Shown piece after piece: positions 1 to 14,436 of a stretch of 64,000 nt of DNA. The translations under genes and the position numbers were made by a program. The stretch spans positions 17,817,001 through 17,881,000 of the forward strand of contig CM049416.1 in the NCBI GenBank assembly GCA_026929865.2. The letters are read 5' to 3'. The notes under the pieces are model-generated. The model did not search any database and had not been told where the DNA came from. It saw nothing but the letters and a program-made list of their open reading frames with translations. This DNA comes from Hyperoplus lanceolatus. Its lineage: Eukaryota; Chordata; Actinopteri; Uranoscopiformes; Ammodytidae. Every line of letters begins with the position of its first letter. Position 1 is the first letter of the stretch.

Positions 1-84
1 TTACAGTTTGGCATTATCCATGTGGTTTAACATTAACTGACACAATTGCAATAACAACCATATGCACTACATGTAGACCTAAAG

Positions 85-91
<7 letters not shown>

Positions 92-140
<49 letters not shown>

Positions 141-147
141 TATATAT

Positions 148-188
<41 letters not shown>
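92..188. repeat. Compound microsatellite (CA)n-(TA)n in myf6 intron 1
   Basis: A pure CA run occupies 92-136 and is followed by an AT run to 188 with one phase break. Confidence 0.95.
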
Positions 189-192
<4 letters not shown>

Positions 193-234
193 TTACTGTT
201 TTAAGTCCCTTTTTTTTAGTTTTTATCATCTTAC

Positions 235-325
235 CATTTATCTCCTAGCATTGGTGAAGATGGATTTGCACACTGAATCTCATTGTACTTTAACAATGAC
301 AATAAAGTCAAATATTCTTTTCTAA
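235..325 (+). repeat. 3' tail of a LINE/SINE-like retroelement in myf6 intron 1
   Basis: The stretch with 'tctcattgtactttaacaa' followed by 'tgacaataaagtc' resembles the 3' end shared by many fish L2-type LINEs and the SINEs that use them. A second tail of this kind ('tgacaataaaggctatc') is at about 21700-21845. It ends about 40 nt before the myf6 exon 2 acceptor. Confidence 0.55.
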
Positions 326-366
326 AATACATGTATGTATGATATGTGACATGTTTTTTTTTACAG

Positions 367-460
367 GTGTCCAGTCATGATTACCACTGGAAAAAGTCGT
401 CGGAGACCTGGCCGACCTCTGCTGACCATTCCAATGTAGCCATCATTAACCAGAGAGAAG
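367..460 (+). CDS. myf6: myf6 coding exon 2
   Basis: The exon follows ttacag (361-366) and ends before gtatat at 461. It starts in phase 0 with Val-Ser-Ser-His-Asp-Tyr and ends one base into a Gly codon. Confidence 0.93.
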
Positions 461-1129
461 GTATATATCTGTTAAACCAACGTCACTTACAATCAGCACT
501 AAATACATGAATTAAAGGTGCAGTGTGTAATATCTGAATATTTAGTGGCATCTAGTGTGGAAATTTCTAAAATGCAACGCTCCCTGGGTAACCCCACCGC
601 TTTCGAATAATAACAAAAACTTCAGTGGCCTTCAAGGACAAGAATCTAGTTACTAAATATGGCATCATCGACCACTGCCTCAAGGCTTTCAACAATATCA
701 AGTGATGAGGTGATGTTGTTTTTAGTTATTTATTCTATAGTACTTCTACTTCGTCTTCCAACAGGTGCATTTCGCCAGGACAACCACTTTAAAAATGCAT
801 TATGGCCGTTAAGTTTGTCCTTTCTGTGCTACTGTTGAAGCATGGCAGTGTTAAATGGCGGCCTCCATGGTGGCAAGCCCCACTCTTCTGTAGATATAAA
901 AGACCAAGTCTGGTCTGTAAAATCCCAATAAATGCTACACACTGCACCTCTATTATAACCAAAGAAGCTGATGAAATGGTGTTTTTCTAAATCATTTTTT
1001 CCATTGTTTTTTTTAGGAGCCATTGAGTCCTCTGGGTCGTCCAGCCTCCTGCGTCTGTCCTCCATCGTGGACAGCATCACCAACGGCAACAAAATCAGCA
1101 GCAGTGAGGACGTGGTCTCCCAAAAGTAA
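367..1129 (+). CDS. myf6: Myogenic factor 6 (MRF4/Myf6), 3' part of gene: coding exons 2 and 3
   Basis: Myf6 is a MyoD-family bHLH transcription factor that acts in the nucleus on E-boxes (CANNTG), as a heterodimer with E proteins, in muscle commitment and late myotube differentiation. Only the C-terminal 68 residues are here. Exon 2 is 367-460 and exon 3 is 1017-1129, ending in TAA at 1127-1129. The intron (461-1016) has a gt donor and a T-rich ag acceptor, and the join splits a Gly codon so the frame stays open. Residues such as DYHWKKSSETWPTSADHS and the tail LLRLSSIVDSI are the C-terminal signature of this family; the second is the amphipathic helix III region. The first exon, with the bHLH domain, must lie left of position 1. 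The next gene on the same strand is myf5, 4.7 kb downstream, the order seen in other vertebrates. Identity rests on family recognition plus synteny. Confidence 0.95.
512..950 (+). repeat. TTAA-end inverted-repeat element (family A) filling most of myf6 intron 2
   Basis: It starts TTAAAGGTGCAGTGTGTAA and ends TACACACTGCACCT, so the ends are inverted repeats. The interior ('gttaagtttgtcc', 'ctgtgctactg', 'gtagatataaa', 'tcaaggacaagaa') recurs at 27890-28228 (opposite strand) and 62995-63235, and the ends recur at 53818-54135. No coding capacity is seen, so this is a non-autonomous DNA transposon type. Confidence 0.75.
1017..1129 (+). CDS. myf6: myf6 coding exon 3 (last)
   Basis: The acceptor is a T-run ending in ag at 1015-1016. 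The exon encodes AIESSGSSSLLRLSSIVDS and onward to VVSQK-stop. Confidence 0.94.
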
Positions 1130-1407
1130 AAACACTAATCAACCCTTGACTGGACAACTATCTTCTTTTTTTTTTAATTGTGTTTATTTTTTTCTTCAAA
1201 TTTTACAATGTTTATCCCTAAATTATTTCCACTATGGCTTGTTTTCTTTATGTCGTCCTACTTTGTACAGCAGGGGGCAACTTATTTGTACATATTTTAT
1301 AAGATTGTGATGTTTTAGATGTATTTATTTTATATTCAGAAGGAGACAAATTCTTTAAGAAGAAGCTGATATTGTTGTTAAATATTTGTACATAACTTGA
1401 CCAAGGA

Positions 1408-1413
1408 AATAAA
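1408..1413 (+). promoter_or_regulatory. myf6: myf6 polyadenylation signal AATAAA
   Basis: A canonical AATAAA lies 279 nt after the myf6 stop and is followed by T-rich sequence. The 3' UTR would be about 1130-1430. Other, weaker sites are possible. Confidence 0.7.
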
Positions 1414-2072
1414 ATTGCTACTTTTGCAAGTCTCTACACACCATTTGTATTCCTTTGTTCTTCAATTGGCAATCCCGGAAAGCAGAGACAACATACAAAA
1501 AGGGTGGCGTTTTATAATGTTTTGCCCCTGCTCCATAGAGAGGTTGTTCATGCCACTGGTGCAGCCTTTATTTACAGCAAATAGAGACAGAGTTTAGGTA
1601 ACTCTACACCTCTCTGTATCTGTGTTTTCTTACACGCCAAGAGGAAAACATCGCTACTACTTCAAGATCTCCCAGTTCCCCCCAGTGTTCACCGTTATAA
1701 AACAAGTCCATAAAATCTGCCAGAGACTTGGAGTGGTTCTTTGTCAGGCTGTTTCTCTTTGTTTCCTAACATGGCCTCTAGTAGTACTGATCCAACAACA
1801 GTAACTGGAGTCTCCTCTAAACACAGCATGCCTCTCCTCTCCTGTCATATGTTTTGGGGAGATGGAAACTTGGCGCAGCAGGACGGCAGTGCAAAGCCCC
1901 ATCGGGATAATGAAGTGATTTGATCCATTAGGGTCTTAATTAATCATCGTTTCCTCGGTCACGAAACGGTAACGAGACTACATGCGTGCTATTTAAACGT
2001 GTGATGGGTCGATAACGGCATTAGGAATCCGTTGAGTCTTGTTTGTCATGTATTGACATGAGCAAGAGGGGT

Positions 2073-2073
<1 letters not shown>

Positions 2074-2132
<59 letters not shown>
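2074..2132. repeat. (TG)n microsatellite
   Basis: An uninterrupted TG run of about 29 units lies 111 bp left of a CA run, giving an inverted arrangement. Confidence 0.97.
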
Positions 2133-2133
<1 letters not shown>

Positions 2134-2240
2134 CGGGGGGCGTTTGTTGACTATGTTGGGGTGTGCTGGTCTCCTTCAGATCTCTGTGGATGACGCAAAG
2201 CCCCTGTTGACCTTTGGGACGCTGCCTCATCTCTCAGGCC

Positions 2241-2243
<3 letters not shown>

Positions 2244-2316
<73 letters not shown>
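2244..2316. repeat. (CA)n microsatellite
   Basis: An uninterrupted run of about 36 units, the inverted partner of the TG run at 2074-2132. Confidence 0.97.
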
Positions 2317-2318
<2 letters not shown>

Positions 2319-5300
2319 GTTGTCCATTAGAAGTGATACATGTATTAGGTTTATCAGAAGCTAAAGACCTCAGTGTAACATCCTGCAGAAAACAATGTTT
2401 TTTTTTATATAAAGGACATCACATAAAAACATGGCTGTAGCTTCTAGAATGTTGTGAAGGTATTTGCCTAAGAACATGAGTATACTCTTCTGCTTCAAAT
2501 AGTACTTTTAATCACTTTTTACCGCCTTTCTTACCTAAACTTTCCTCCAAAACCGTTTCAAAAGCATTCGAAAGAACCAGGGAGAGAGTTTCACCCATAC
2601 TTAAGTGTGAAGGTCATCCACTTTTCTGTTTTTTAAGTGTCTAAAAAGTGTGTTGAGTGACTGTTTAAAGATGCTCCACAGAAGAAGCATGAACTCCCTG
2701 ACTTGTGTCCATTCTGGATGTTTGATACGTAAGACATTTTTATGGCAAATTCTTCTGTACTTCTAAGTCAAATTTTACATATTTGTATTGGTAATTTCAG
2801 AGAGGTGGATACTGAATAAAGACGGCTGTGAAATACACATCAACCCAGGGCTCATTTATGGCCCTTTTCAACACATCTATTCATATCTTTTACCAAATAT
2901 CCTGTTTTCTGTAGAAAATGACCCAGACAGAAACATGATACCCCAAACAGTAATGTGACTTTAATGGGCTCTCGCTCGCTCACTCAGTCTGATAGCAGTC
3001 AACAGTGCTGCTCAACTATATTTTGCAGTTACGTGGGTATCTACTAATTCAATGTCTTTCTGTTAACGACTGCATTTTAGCAAAATTGTAGACAACAGTC
3101 ATTATTTGTGCTGGATACTTGTTTGATTCAATGCGGGTATACCTACAATTGTGAAAATATAAAAAAAAAATAGTTACATTTGCTGTAAAATCCCAGCTGT
3201 GTATTGAACCTCACTGTCTTATTTCTGTATGCCTCATCTGAAAACAATACAAGCACAAACAAAAACACACAGCAACCCTCTTTGGAGCCCCTACTCTCTT
3301 TCTCCCTTGTCTGACTTTACAGGGATTTTCGGTGTTACTGATGACACCATATAATTCTCATTTGGCTGTGAAGGCAGTGTTTTAAAAGTCAAAAGCTGAT
3401 GAAAGGCGAGCTGTTACAGAGGGAGGGAGAGAGAGAGAGAGGGAGGATAAGCCCAAAGGCTAAATGCTCTGATTTATCCAGAATTTTTTTTCTTTCCTTG
3501 AATAATATCCTGCTATAGAAAAAGGATTCACTTCTGCAAGCGAGTGCTGGCAGCGCACCTCGCACCGCTCGCTGCCAAACAAATGGTGTTGCCACTCAAA
3601 ATGTTTTTTCTTTTTTTTTGTATCAGTAATTCTAAATGGACTCGGGTTCGTATGTGTGTGTGTGGGGAGAAAAGCCTTTAACAAAAACCACTGAGCTTTG
3701 AAATGGAAAAAAAAATATATTTTACAGTTTTTTTATTCAACTTTATTTGGGGTTTTCAAAATCCACAAACATTATTTTGACAGCCAAAGTGCTTTTTTAT
3801 TATATATATTTTTTTTTCTTTTATAGATATAAAAGTAGAATGGCTAATAGTTCAATATTTCATTTTGCCAAAGTGTGCACCAGTGAGAGATGGTATCTGC
3901 ACGGATATGGTAAGTGATACATTGCCAGGGGGAGCTTGTGTTGCACCAAACAAGCAGCGTATTAAGTCAAGGCATGAAGGCCGTTTGGAAGAAATAAGGT
4001 TTTCAGACGTGAGGAAGATGGACATAAAAAGATCACCTCCTGCCCTTCACTTAACTCCGTCTCTGACCCTTGAGAACAACAAGAAAGCAAACTCAAGAGA
4101 GTTCCCAAGAGACCAGGCCGGGCGCACAGTTCACAGCAGCGGTCGGCCCTGTGCGTAATGACTATACACTGCGCCCAATGTAAACTGCCTGCGTGTATTC
4201 CCAATGAATGACGCCATGTGCTGCGCCAATCTAACTACTACTGCAGCCTCAATTAGCCTCTCATGGGTTGATAGCAGGTTTTCTCATTGTCGACGTATAG
4301 TTCTCAGCCCCCAAATAGCCTTTGAAGTCACGGCTACGAACTGCGAGGGAGAGCCGATGTCTTCCTCAGCTGTGCCCTAATCCAAACTCGGGACTGCAAT
4401 TCAGTTGCAGTAGAGGTACTGGGTGTTTTCTTAGGTGCGCGCAGTTCCCAGAGAAGGGGGCTCGCCAAACGTTTTGACACATTGTGAGAAATATCCGCAT
4501 TGTATCCGTGTAAGCTGTCAACAACATCATTACCCACAACAACTTGTTGTCTGGGTCGAACTGTAAAAAAAACAAAAAACAAAGAAGGCTCTTTCAGTGT
4601 GACATTCTCTGTCTTCTTGTAAGAGAACAATTTTCTACTATTAAAAGGGGATCAAATTAACTTAATTCCAGTGTAAAATGCCACCATGACACAGAAGCCA
4701 ACAGTTTGCAACAAAAAAGATTAAGGCAGAATATTTGATTGAAGTTTACATGTCCAAAACGTCTTTAGGTGGTATGATTTCCAAAATCTAATCAATGTAT
4801 TTCCCCTTGTATAAATAAATCCCTCTGAACAGATAAAAGTCACAGACTGAGATTTCTGCACCATGAACAACCTTGCATTCTACTTTCAACCACTGCACCA
4901 TGATGGCCATCTGTTGTGTGCTGAATTAAAGTGCTCGACTTGTGTCAATAACTTTTAACGGTTAAAATTTGGTTCTGGAAGGGAAGATGGCGCAGGGAAT
5001 TGAGCAGCGGTGTCAATTGTGTCATTACTTGTTTTAAATGAGCTTTGGCAAACAGGGGATGGCCTCATTGACAGCACCTTCAGCGACGAGCCCGGGGTGT
5101 TTAGAGGAGGCTTTGCCACTCTGATGTGAATCTGCGGGGCTTGAAATGTTACACCTTCCTTTTGCAGCTGGGCTGCATCTGCAACGCTGTTGTCTCCACC
5201 GTAAAAATTGGCCCTGCATACTCCTGGAAGTGGTCACCCTCTGCTTTCTGGACAGGTTGACCAAACAAAACACACACACTCTCTTTAATATTTACGTCTT

Positions 5301-5649
5301 CATAGCTAAGTGTCACTTTCCTTGTAGGCTTTGACTCGATGCCTGGAGGTCAGCGAGAGATAAATCAAGCAAACCCAAGCACCTATGACTAGTTCAAACC
5401 AGCACATGGGTCGCTTAAAGCTGCAAATGTTCACCCACGCTACTGAAACATTCCCAAACATTGTACTCATCATCGTGGCCTTGCAGGAGAAGGTTACGTT
5501 GGAAGGCGAGTGTGGTGATGAGTTGGAAAACACCCGTAAGTGCAGATGTGGGAAACTCTGCAGGGTACTGTGTTGGGGGGGGGGGGGGGTGAGTGAGAGG
5601 GAGGCAGCGGGTTTTTGGATGGGGCAAAGGGAGGGGAGCTAACCCCCAG

Positions 5650-5718
5650 CCAATGGGCCATGGTAATTAGATCTGGCCAATGTGGGCCCTGGGCTCTTGG
5701 CCTGTGGGGGCATATAAG
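5650..5718 (+). promoter_or_regulatory. myf5: myf5 proximal promoter: two CCAAT boxes, TAATTA motif and TATA box
   Basis: CCAAT occurs at 5650-5654 and 5677-5681, a homeodomain-type TAATTA core at 5664-5669, and a TATA-like TATAAG at 5713-5718. The start of transcription would then be near 5740-5750, giving a 5' UTR of about 120 nt before the ATG at 5865. A C/T-rich tract fills the putative leader. Motif positions are read directly; function is inferred from spacing. Confidence 0.7.
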
Positions 5719-5864
5719 GGGGGGCCAAGGCCAACAGACCCCTCATATCACTCAGAGGTCTCCTCTCTCTCACCCCACTCCTCTATCTACTATACCCTCC
5801 TTCCTTCCTTTAAGCGCCCATCTCTCCATCCATCTGTCCAGACTCTGTTTCTTCAGCTTAAGCC

Positions 5865-8585
<2,721 letters not shown>

Positions 8586-8906
8586 GAGACACTACGTGGA
8601 TATATTGCCTTCACCAAAACACCAGCTGCACTTGCGACAAGAAGATGATAAGAACTGGTTTTTGTGCAAATCTGAAAGGGAATAAGCCGTTGTTTTTGTT
8701 GTTGTTTCTGACGACCATGTGGCAAGCAGCTTTTTATATTGTACATGAGATTGTAAATATGTAATGTAAATTGCCCATTTATTCTATACATGCTATTATT
8801 ATACCCCATCGATACATATTTAATTTTGACTGTTAATGTGATGTTGCATTACTCCAACATGAAGTTGTATTTAATTTGTTTTTGCTTTTTCTATTTTGTT
8901 ATGAAC

Positions 8907-8912
8907 ATTAAA
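8907..8912 (+). promoter_or_regulatory. myf5: myf5 polyadenylation signal ATTAAA
   Basis: ATTAAA lies 322 nt after the stop and is followed by a T-rich and TG-rich stretch at 8930-8970. The 3' UTR would be about 8586-8935. Confidence 0.65.
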
Positions 8913-9713
8913 TCTTTCACTGTTTTCGTATAAAAAGTTTTTGAGTATTTCTATTCTTCTGCTGTTTCTTTGTGACCAGATGTCTTATCAATTCTAACCA
9001 AAATAATTAAATAGGGAAAAAAATTAAAATTGTCACTTAGGTTTGAATTGTTGTCTTTAACAAATGTGAAGACAACAAAGACAGGAATGTCTGCAAAAAA
9101 ACACTATTAGAAAAAAATAAATAAATTGACATTACATTTTTTTGCTTTTTTGCTAACTATTGCAGAATTATTTCAACACCAATAAGTGGCTTTCCCAACA
9201 TAAAAAAAACACTTCCAAAATGCATCGCCTGCTTTTACTGTAATGAGAAAGAAATGTAGGATACCAGATTACTGTGTATTTACATGATAACGAATACAAG
9301 TGCCAAAAAAGTGGTTTTATCAAAAAATAAATGATCATTTATAACGGTACAGGACTGTCTCTCAGGAGGAAAGTCTAGTCTGTCACCAACTAACGAGGTG
9401 TGGAGATCCCATTAGAAAGTGATCGAGGTCAGCTGATACCGTGCATCATCTGATACGGCTGTAATCACTGGTGTAGCGTGCTGCATACAAACCACGTGTG
9501 TAAAAGGGCATTTAGTCCCTCTCCAATATCTGTTTTTCTGCATGGCACTGAAGGGACCTAAACAAAGACAGACACGAAAAATGATGACGCTTAATAATAG
9601 CAAATTAAAATTTAAAAATGAATAGCCCACATTACGCCTCACTCTTTGATCACATTTGAGTCCATTCTCTTTGTACTTTCTGGGCGCCTGGGACTGTGTT
9701 CAAGAGGACGAGG

Positions 9714-9718
<5 letters not shown>

Positions 9719-9770
<52 letters not shown>

Positions 9771-9777
9771 GTGTGTG
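9719..9777. repeat. (TG)n microsatellite
   Basis: A TG run with a single phase break near 9770. Confidence 0.95.
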
Positions 9778-10179
9778 GTTGGGTGTAAGTGTGTACCTGT
9801 TTGTTCTTTCCTTCCAGTCATCATTAACACCCTTGATTACACCATCAACACCACAGTGGAGAACAAATGGCTTCTAATTGAAGCTAAAGTGAGGCAGGAG
9901 GAGGTGATGAGGCTACATGTGTGTCATACTAAAGGATTTGAAATACTTTATATAACCTTTTGAGAGGCAATACTTTTTTACGATTAAAAGAAAATCACAA
10001 TACTTACTCTTGTGTTTTTTTTCCCTTATCAAAATCTCCTCTTTTAAAAAAAATTATAAATCAAGTAAAGACATCAGTGCAGTGCTATTATGTCAGTTTT
10101 TATTTGATTCCTTTGTATTGTGCCTCAATGGAGGCTGATTTCAACTGTTTATTCTGTAAAATAATATCGCATTGATAAA

Positions 10180-10405
10180 GCTCATAAGTAACATTTGAAA
10201 GAACCTTGTTACAAAAGCTGGTTAATAAATGTTAGTTTGCAAAACATTTTTGCTGTAAACAACAGTGAAACAGTAAATTTTCATGTAGCTTTCTAACAAA
10301 ACAGTGTTCTATAGGAATCCAGCTTTCCTGTGAGTTAAGTTTTTTATTTATTCAGCTTTGAGAATATGCTTCTGACACACCAAAAGTGACATAGTGCACC
10401 TTTAA
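10180..10405 (-). repeat. TTAA-end inverted-repeat element, family B, - orientation (left edge uncertain)
   Basis: The right end CATAGTGCACCTTTAA matches the end of the element at 10838-11130. The interior 'catgtagctttctaac' is the reverse complement of the equivalent segment there. The left end is diverged. Confidence 0.6.
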
Positions 10406-10837
10406 AGTACAAGTTCCTCCACCGTCTATCTACCAGTGATCCTGTCTCTGTGTGCTACAGTGTGGCTGTGAAACATTGTGTAGATTCCTGCAGTGGCTTG
10501 TATTTCACCAACAACCTCCAGGGCTGTCCTACGGCGTTTCAAAATGTCACTGACGTCACTAATTCCTCTGGGCCATTCAGGAATCAATCGCTCACTCACT
10601 GAGCACATTGATCTGACTTTAATTAACTATGTAAACGAGTGTTAAATCTTGCCAGAGAATGGACTGTCAACATTCAATGAACTGACACCAAAGGCAAACA
10701 CAGACATGCATTACTGCAGTACTCAGTGATACCACCAGGGAGAGGCGTTTCTCACATTTCCTTCATTAACACTTGACTTGGTCATATTTAGATTTTAACG
10801 AACCAATAAATGATCATCTTAAAAACCCCTTGAACTT

Positions 10838-11130
10838 TTAAAGGTGCACTATGTAACTTTGGGTGTGTCAGAGAAGTGAACATTTTCTAAGGTACATTTT
10901 CATAACTGGACAAACAAACTTTCCGCCCAGGAACATTGATGTTAGAAAGCTACATTTAAAGGTATTGTTTCACTGTTGTTGTTAGAATCAGCAGGGTTCA
11001 CAGTTTTGTTTACAAGTATTTTCTGGTCTTACTTTCAATTCCAGGTGCATCAGATCATTTTCTTTTAATTTATGATTAACGCATTATTCAATGCTAAGAA
11101 TGAAACTGAAACTGCATAGTGCACCTTTAA
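10838..11130 (+). repeat. TTAA-end inverted-repeat element, family B
   Basis: It begins TTAAAGGTGCACTATG and ends CATAGTGCACCTTTAA, perfect inverted repeats of 16 nt. It has no coding capacity. A TTAA duplication at both edges fits a piggyBac-type or other TTAA-targeting transposase acting in trans. Confidence 0.85.
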
Positions 11131-12877
11131 CTTTAGTCTAATGACTAATAACCCAAATATTGTGTTACTCTTGGAGGAAATTGTTAATTGTTCTCACATT
11201 TGAGTGGAATACTGCATCTTATAATGAACGTTAAACTGCGATTTGGAGAATTAGATCTGCCCTCTGGCAAAAAAAAAAAAAACAATATGTGATGTTGTAC
11301 AGCTGTTGAAGGGAGGAGCTGCAAAGATTAGGACAAGGAGAGGATATAATGTAGTTATACTTACTCCATGTTTCCATGGATTTCTGATTTGTTCGGCCCT
11401 TGTTTTGATAGTGTTACAGCTGTGAGTGTTGATTATTTAGCTTAGGGAGTTTGGGAGCAATTAAAACAATATACCACCTGGAGTGTACATGAGCATGTAT
11501 TTGTCTTCTCCTCCTGAATGCATTAAGCCGAAAAAGGGTTAGTATATTGGGTTAGTAGAGTGCAGGAAGGTGCCACTGGAGCGGACGTACAGTACATGTC
11601 CTACTCAATAGCACTTCCTATTGTGTCATTATATTCCTCAATGTTGAGATAAAACTGCCTGTGTTCAATGTTCCTTTGACAAATCCTTCTTCCATCTATT
11701 ACTTCAAATTCTACCTTACACCCAGCCAGTCTGAGTTCAAATCTAACCAGCTATAACATGGACTTTGTATTTTGGATGAGAAGGCTCCATATTGAAGAGT
11801 GATGTATAGAGTCTCTGTATAGAGGCCTGAACTATGGTGGGAGGGTGTTAACAGAGTTTTTCTCGGTGCTATTGCAAAGTGTGGAGGTGTTGATGGAAGA
11901 TGATAAAAGATAAAAGTTAGGTGATGAAAGCTGTTTTCACACCATGCATGTACTGCAAACTTTTAATGGGAGATGAGGACTAAAAAAATAAGGATTTTGC
12001 TCAATAATCTGTGCCAAAATTTGCATATCTATTCAAACATTTCTGAAAAAAAAAATGTAATGCAGAAATTGTTTCAATATAATTGCCAAAGTTTCATGGT
12101 GATATCTAGTTAAAACTTTTACCCTATTCACCTGCAGTGTCTCACCCTTAAAGACTACACTACACTTTATTGTAGTCCTTGTTGCTGTGTGATCCTATAA
12201 GAAGAAGGTGTTACATTCAGGGTCCCTTTGCTGCTGATTAACAGCCACAGACACTGGCGAGGGATTTGTCACCTGCATTAACGTCACCTGCACTGTTGAG
12301 CTTTTGGCACCTCGGGGCTTGGGTCATTTGCTGTATAGAATTGGCTGTTTGTGATTGGGGGACGGATTTTATTGCACGAAACACCGTGTGCGACACGTTT
12401 GTGGGGGTGGGTGTGCTCCGACTGTCACTGTCTGAGTTTATTACCTTCCACTTACAGGAGCCTCTTTATTGGATTCAGTGTCTGCTCTTTTGTATTGAGC
12501 TAACAAAAGCCCATCGACTTTCTGTTCCAGGGCTGAAAACTTGGATAAGCCTTCAGATGGATACTCGAGTCCATGCCAGGTTTGATCACTTCACCTTCAA
12601 CTCCTGCACGTAGGGGAACTTCCATATCTAGGGTTCTTTAATTCTACATGCTGCTATATTTCTGCCAGTGGCAGGACTAATTGGTATCCAGCCACGAGGT
12701 GCTGTTTAAGCCATATGCCAAAATGCATGCACATACTCCACATTTTCTTGCACTATACATTAATTTCACCTCAAACACACTACTTTTTCTGGCTAAAAAC
12801 TGTCAGTGCATATAGCTAAATATATATGCTATGAAGGAAAGAGGCGACAGGGCATTCACTGTACACAAGCACATAGA

Positions 12878-12883
12878 TTTATT
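12878..12883 (-). promoter_or_regulatory. lin7a: Candidate lin7a distal polyadenylation signal AATAAA
   Basis: TTTATT on the + strand reads AATAAA on the lin7a strand. It is placed here because it closes the putative 2.2-kb UTR exon. Confidence 0.45.
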
Positions 12884-14358
12884 TATACAAATATAGTATG
12901 TATAACAATTGCATATCAACAGTTTGTTGTATATTTTTTTAATAATCTTTACGGTAAGTACAGGACCATCAGCTTCAAAAATGTCGAGTCAATTAAGAAA
13001 GAGTGCCTGTGATTATTGAGATACAAAAAAGGATCTGTTGTTATATTGAGATGTTTCTGCTTGAAGAGCGACAGACAGAAAAAATGTGAATGTCCCATAA
13101 AACCCGAGCACGGAGGCGACCTAATACAAACACTTTGGCATTAAGTGGCCCTAGCGCAAATGGGTTATACAGGAAAAGGTAATATCTCACAGCGTGGGAT
13201 GTTGTGCACGCTTGTAGCAGAATTGTGTGCTATCACATTTAGCGCAGATCAGAAAAAAAGATCCTTACTTTCTGTTCATAAATGCATGACGCAATGTAAT
13301 AAATCATCAACATTTTTCATGAAAAATACAACTTTGTAGTTTCCTTTAAGCTTCTCATTCGCGGTTCTTAACATGAAGAGTCTCCTCCATTGTAAAAACA
13401 AAAAATCCTCTCAAATGAAATGATGCATTTTTAAGCATGTTGGGTTCATTTGGGATACATGGAAGAAGAAGAAATGGCTGCATGGGTGAACAAACAAAGA
13501 AAAGAGTGCCACCTCGCAGAAAATAAAAAATCAGAAAAACAACAAGATAGTATCAGACACAAAGCAATGATCTCTGGGAAATGCGGTGCAACAAAAACCC
13601 AAAACAAGACAAGGAGCACTTATAAGAGATGGAGAGGATAGAACAAAATAACCACACAGCAGGCGGATTGCCACTTTAGCTCTAGTACTGGGTCGGTAGA
13701 GAGAAGTTCAAAAACACATTTCCCTTCACAGCTAGGGATGAAACATTGTGCAGGGGAAGGAGGGGACACATCCACATGAACTATGTGCTCGTGTTCAGCT
13801 GTTACACAATGAATCGACTTTAAATTATATCTTAAGAAATAATACATAATATTTTTAAACAGGAACAAATACAGCTTTTATGTTAAAATCTCTGATCTCA
13901 TAAACTATAAAATAGACACCTCTGAAATATAAGCACAATTCTAGCATCATTTATTTTTAAAAATTCAATTCCCACTGTGTTAAAATGAGGTGACATTCTG
14001 TTGGTCTTGTCGGGAACAGGACACAGTGAACACAGTTTTTTCTAAAGATCGATTAGTTGATTAAAATCTCTTTATAACATATATATTTTTTCTGGGTAAA
14101 TCTCAGTCGGGAGTAGCTTTCTAAACATCTGTTAATAGTTATTGCACATCAATTGTCCATGCCACTTGTCAATCAACTCATCTCTTTCAATGGCACGAAG
14201 GGGAGAGAGATTTGGACACACACAGCTGCCTTACAGTACATAGGACTCAAGTTTGCTTTACAATGATTTTACATTTGCACCAAATGCCATAAACAGTATA
14301 ATATATCTGAACATATCCGATCATGAATGAATGGATGTAATGTTAAAAACTGAAGAAT

Positions 14359-14363
<5 letters not shown>

Positions 14364-14432
<69 letters not shown>
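14364..14432. repeat. (TG)n microsatellite
   Basis: An uninterrupted run of about 34 units inside the putative lin7a 3' UTR exon. Confidence 0.97.

Positions 14433-14436
<4 letters not shown>

Larger units (their letters stand above)
1430..5640. other. myf6-myf5 intergenic region
   Basis: I see no supported gene in these 4.2 kb. The region holds two long microsatellites (2074-2132 and 2244-2316), a GA run (about 3419-3443) and unremarkable AT-rich DNA. ORFs of 60-98 codons here show no recognisable domain. In other vertebrates the space between Mrf4 and Myf5 carries enhancers for both genes, so regulatory elements are expected, but I cannot place any by eye except the proximal promoter. Confidence 0.6.
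8936..12860. other. Convergent myf5-lin7a intergenic region
   Basis: No gene is supported here. Contents are a TG run (9719-9777), two related inverted-repeat elements in opposite orientation (about 10180-10405 and 10838-11130), a perfect palindromic TGACGTCA at 10551-10558, and otherwise AT-rich DNA. The longest ORF (12266-12613) shows no recognisable domain. Confidence 0.6.

Noticed and set aside
2078..2440. 120-codon ORF with Val-Cys and Thr-His runs
   Set aside because: It is a translation of the TG and CA microsatellites; the same applies to the many other VCVC, THTH, LSLS and SVCL ORFs (for example 6855-7094, 16333-16656, 26589-27185, 37723-37999, 43540-43986, 52044-52466).
3865..4158. 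97-codon ORF between myf6 and myf5
   Set aside because: No recognisable domain; overlaps an equally long ORF on the other strand; probably chance.
12266..12613. 115-codon ORF between myf5 and lin7a
   Set aside because: No family resemblance, no neighbouring exon signals, and no conserved composition.
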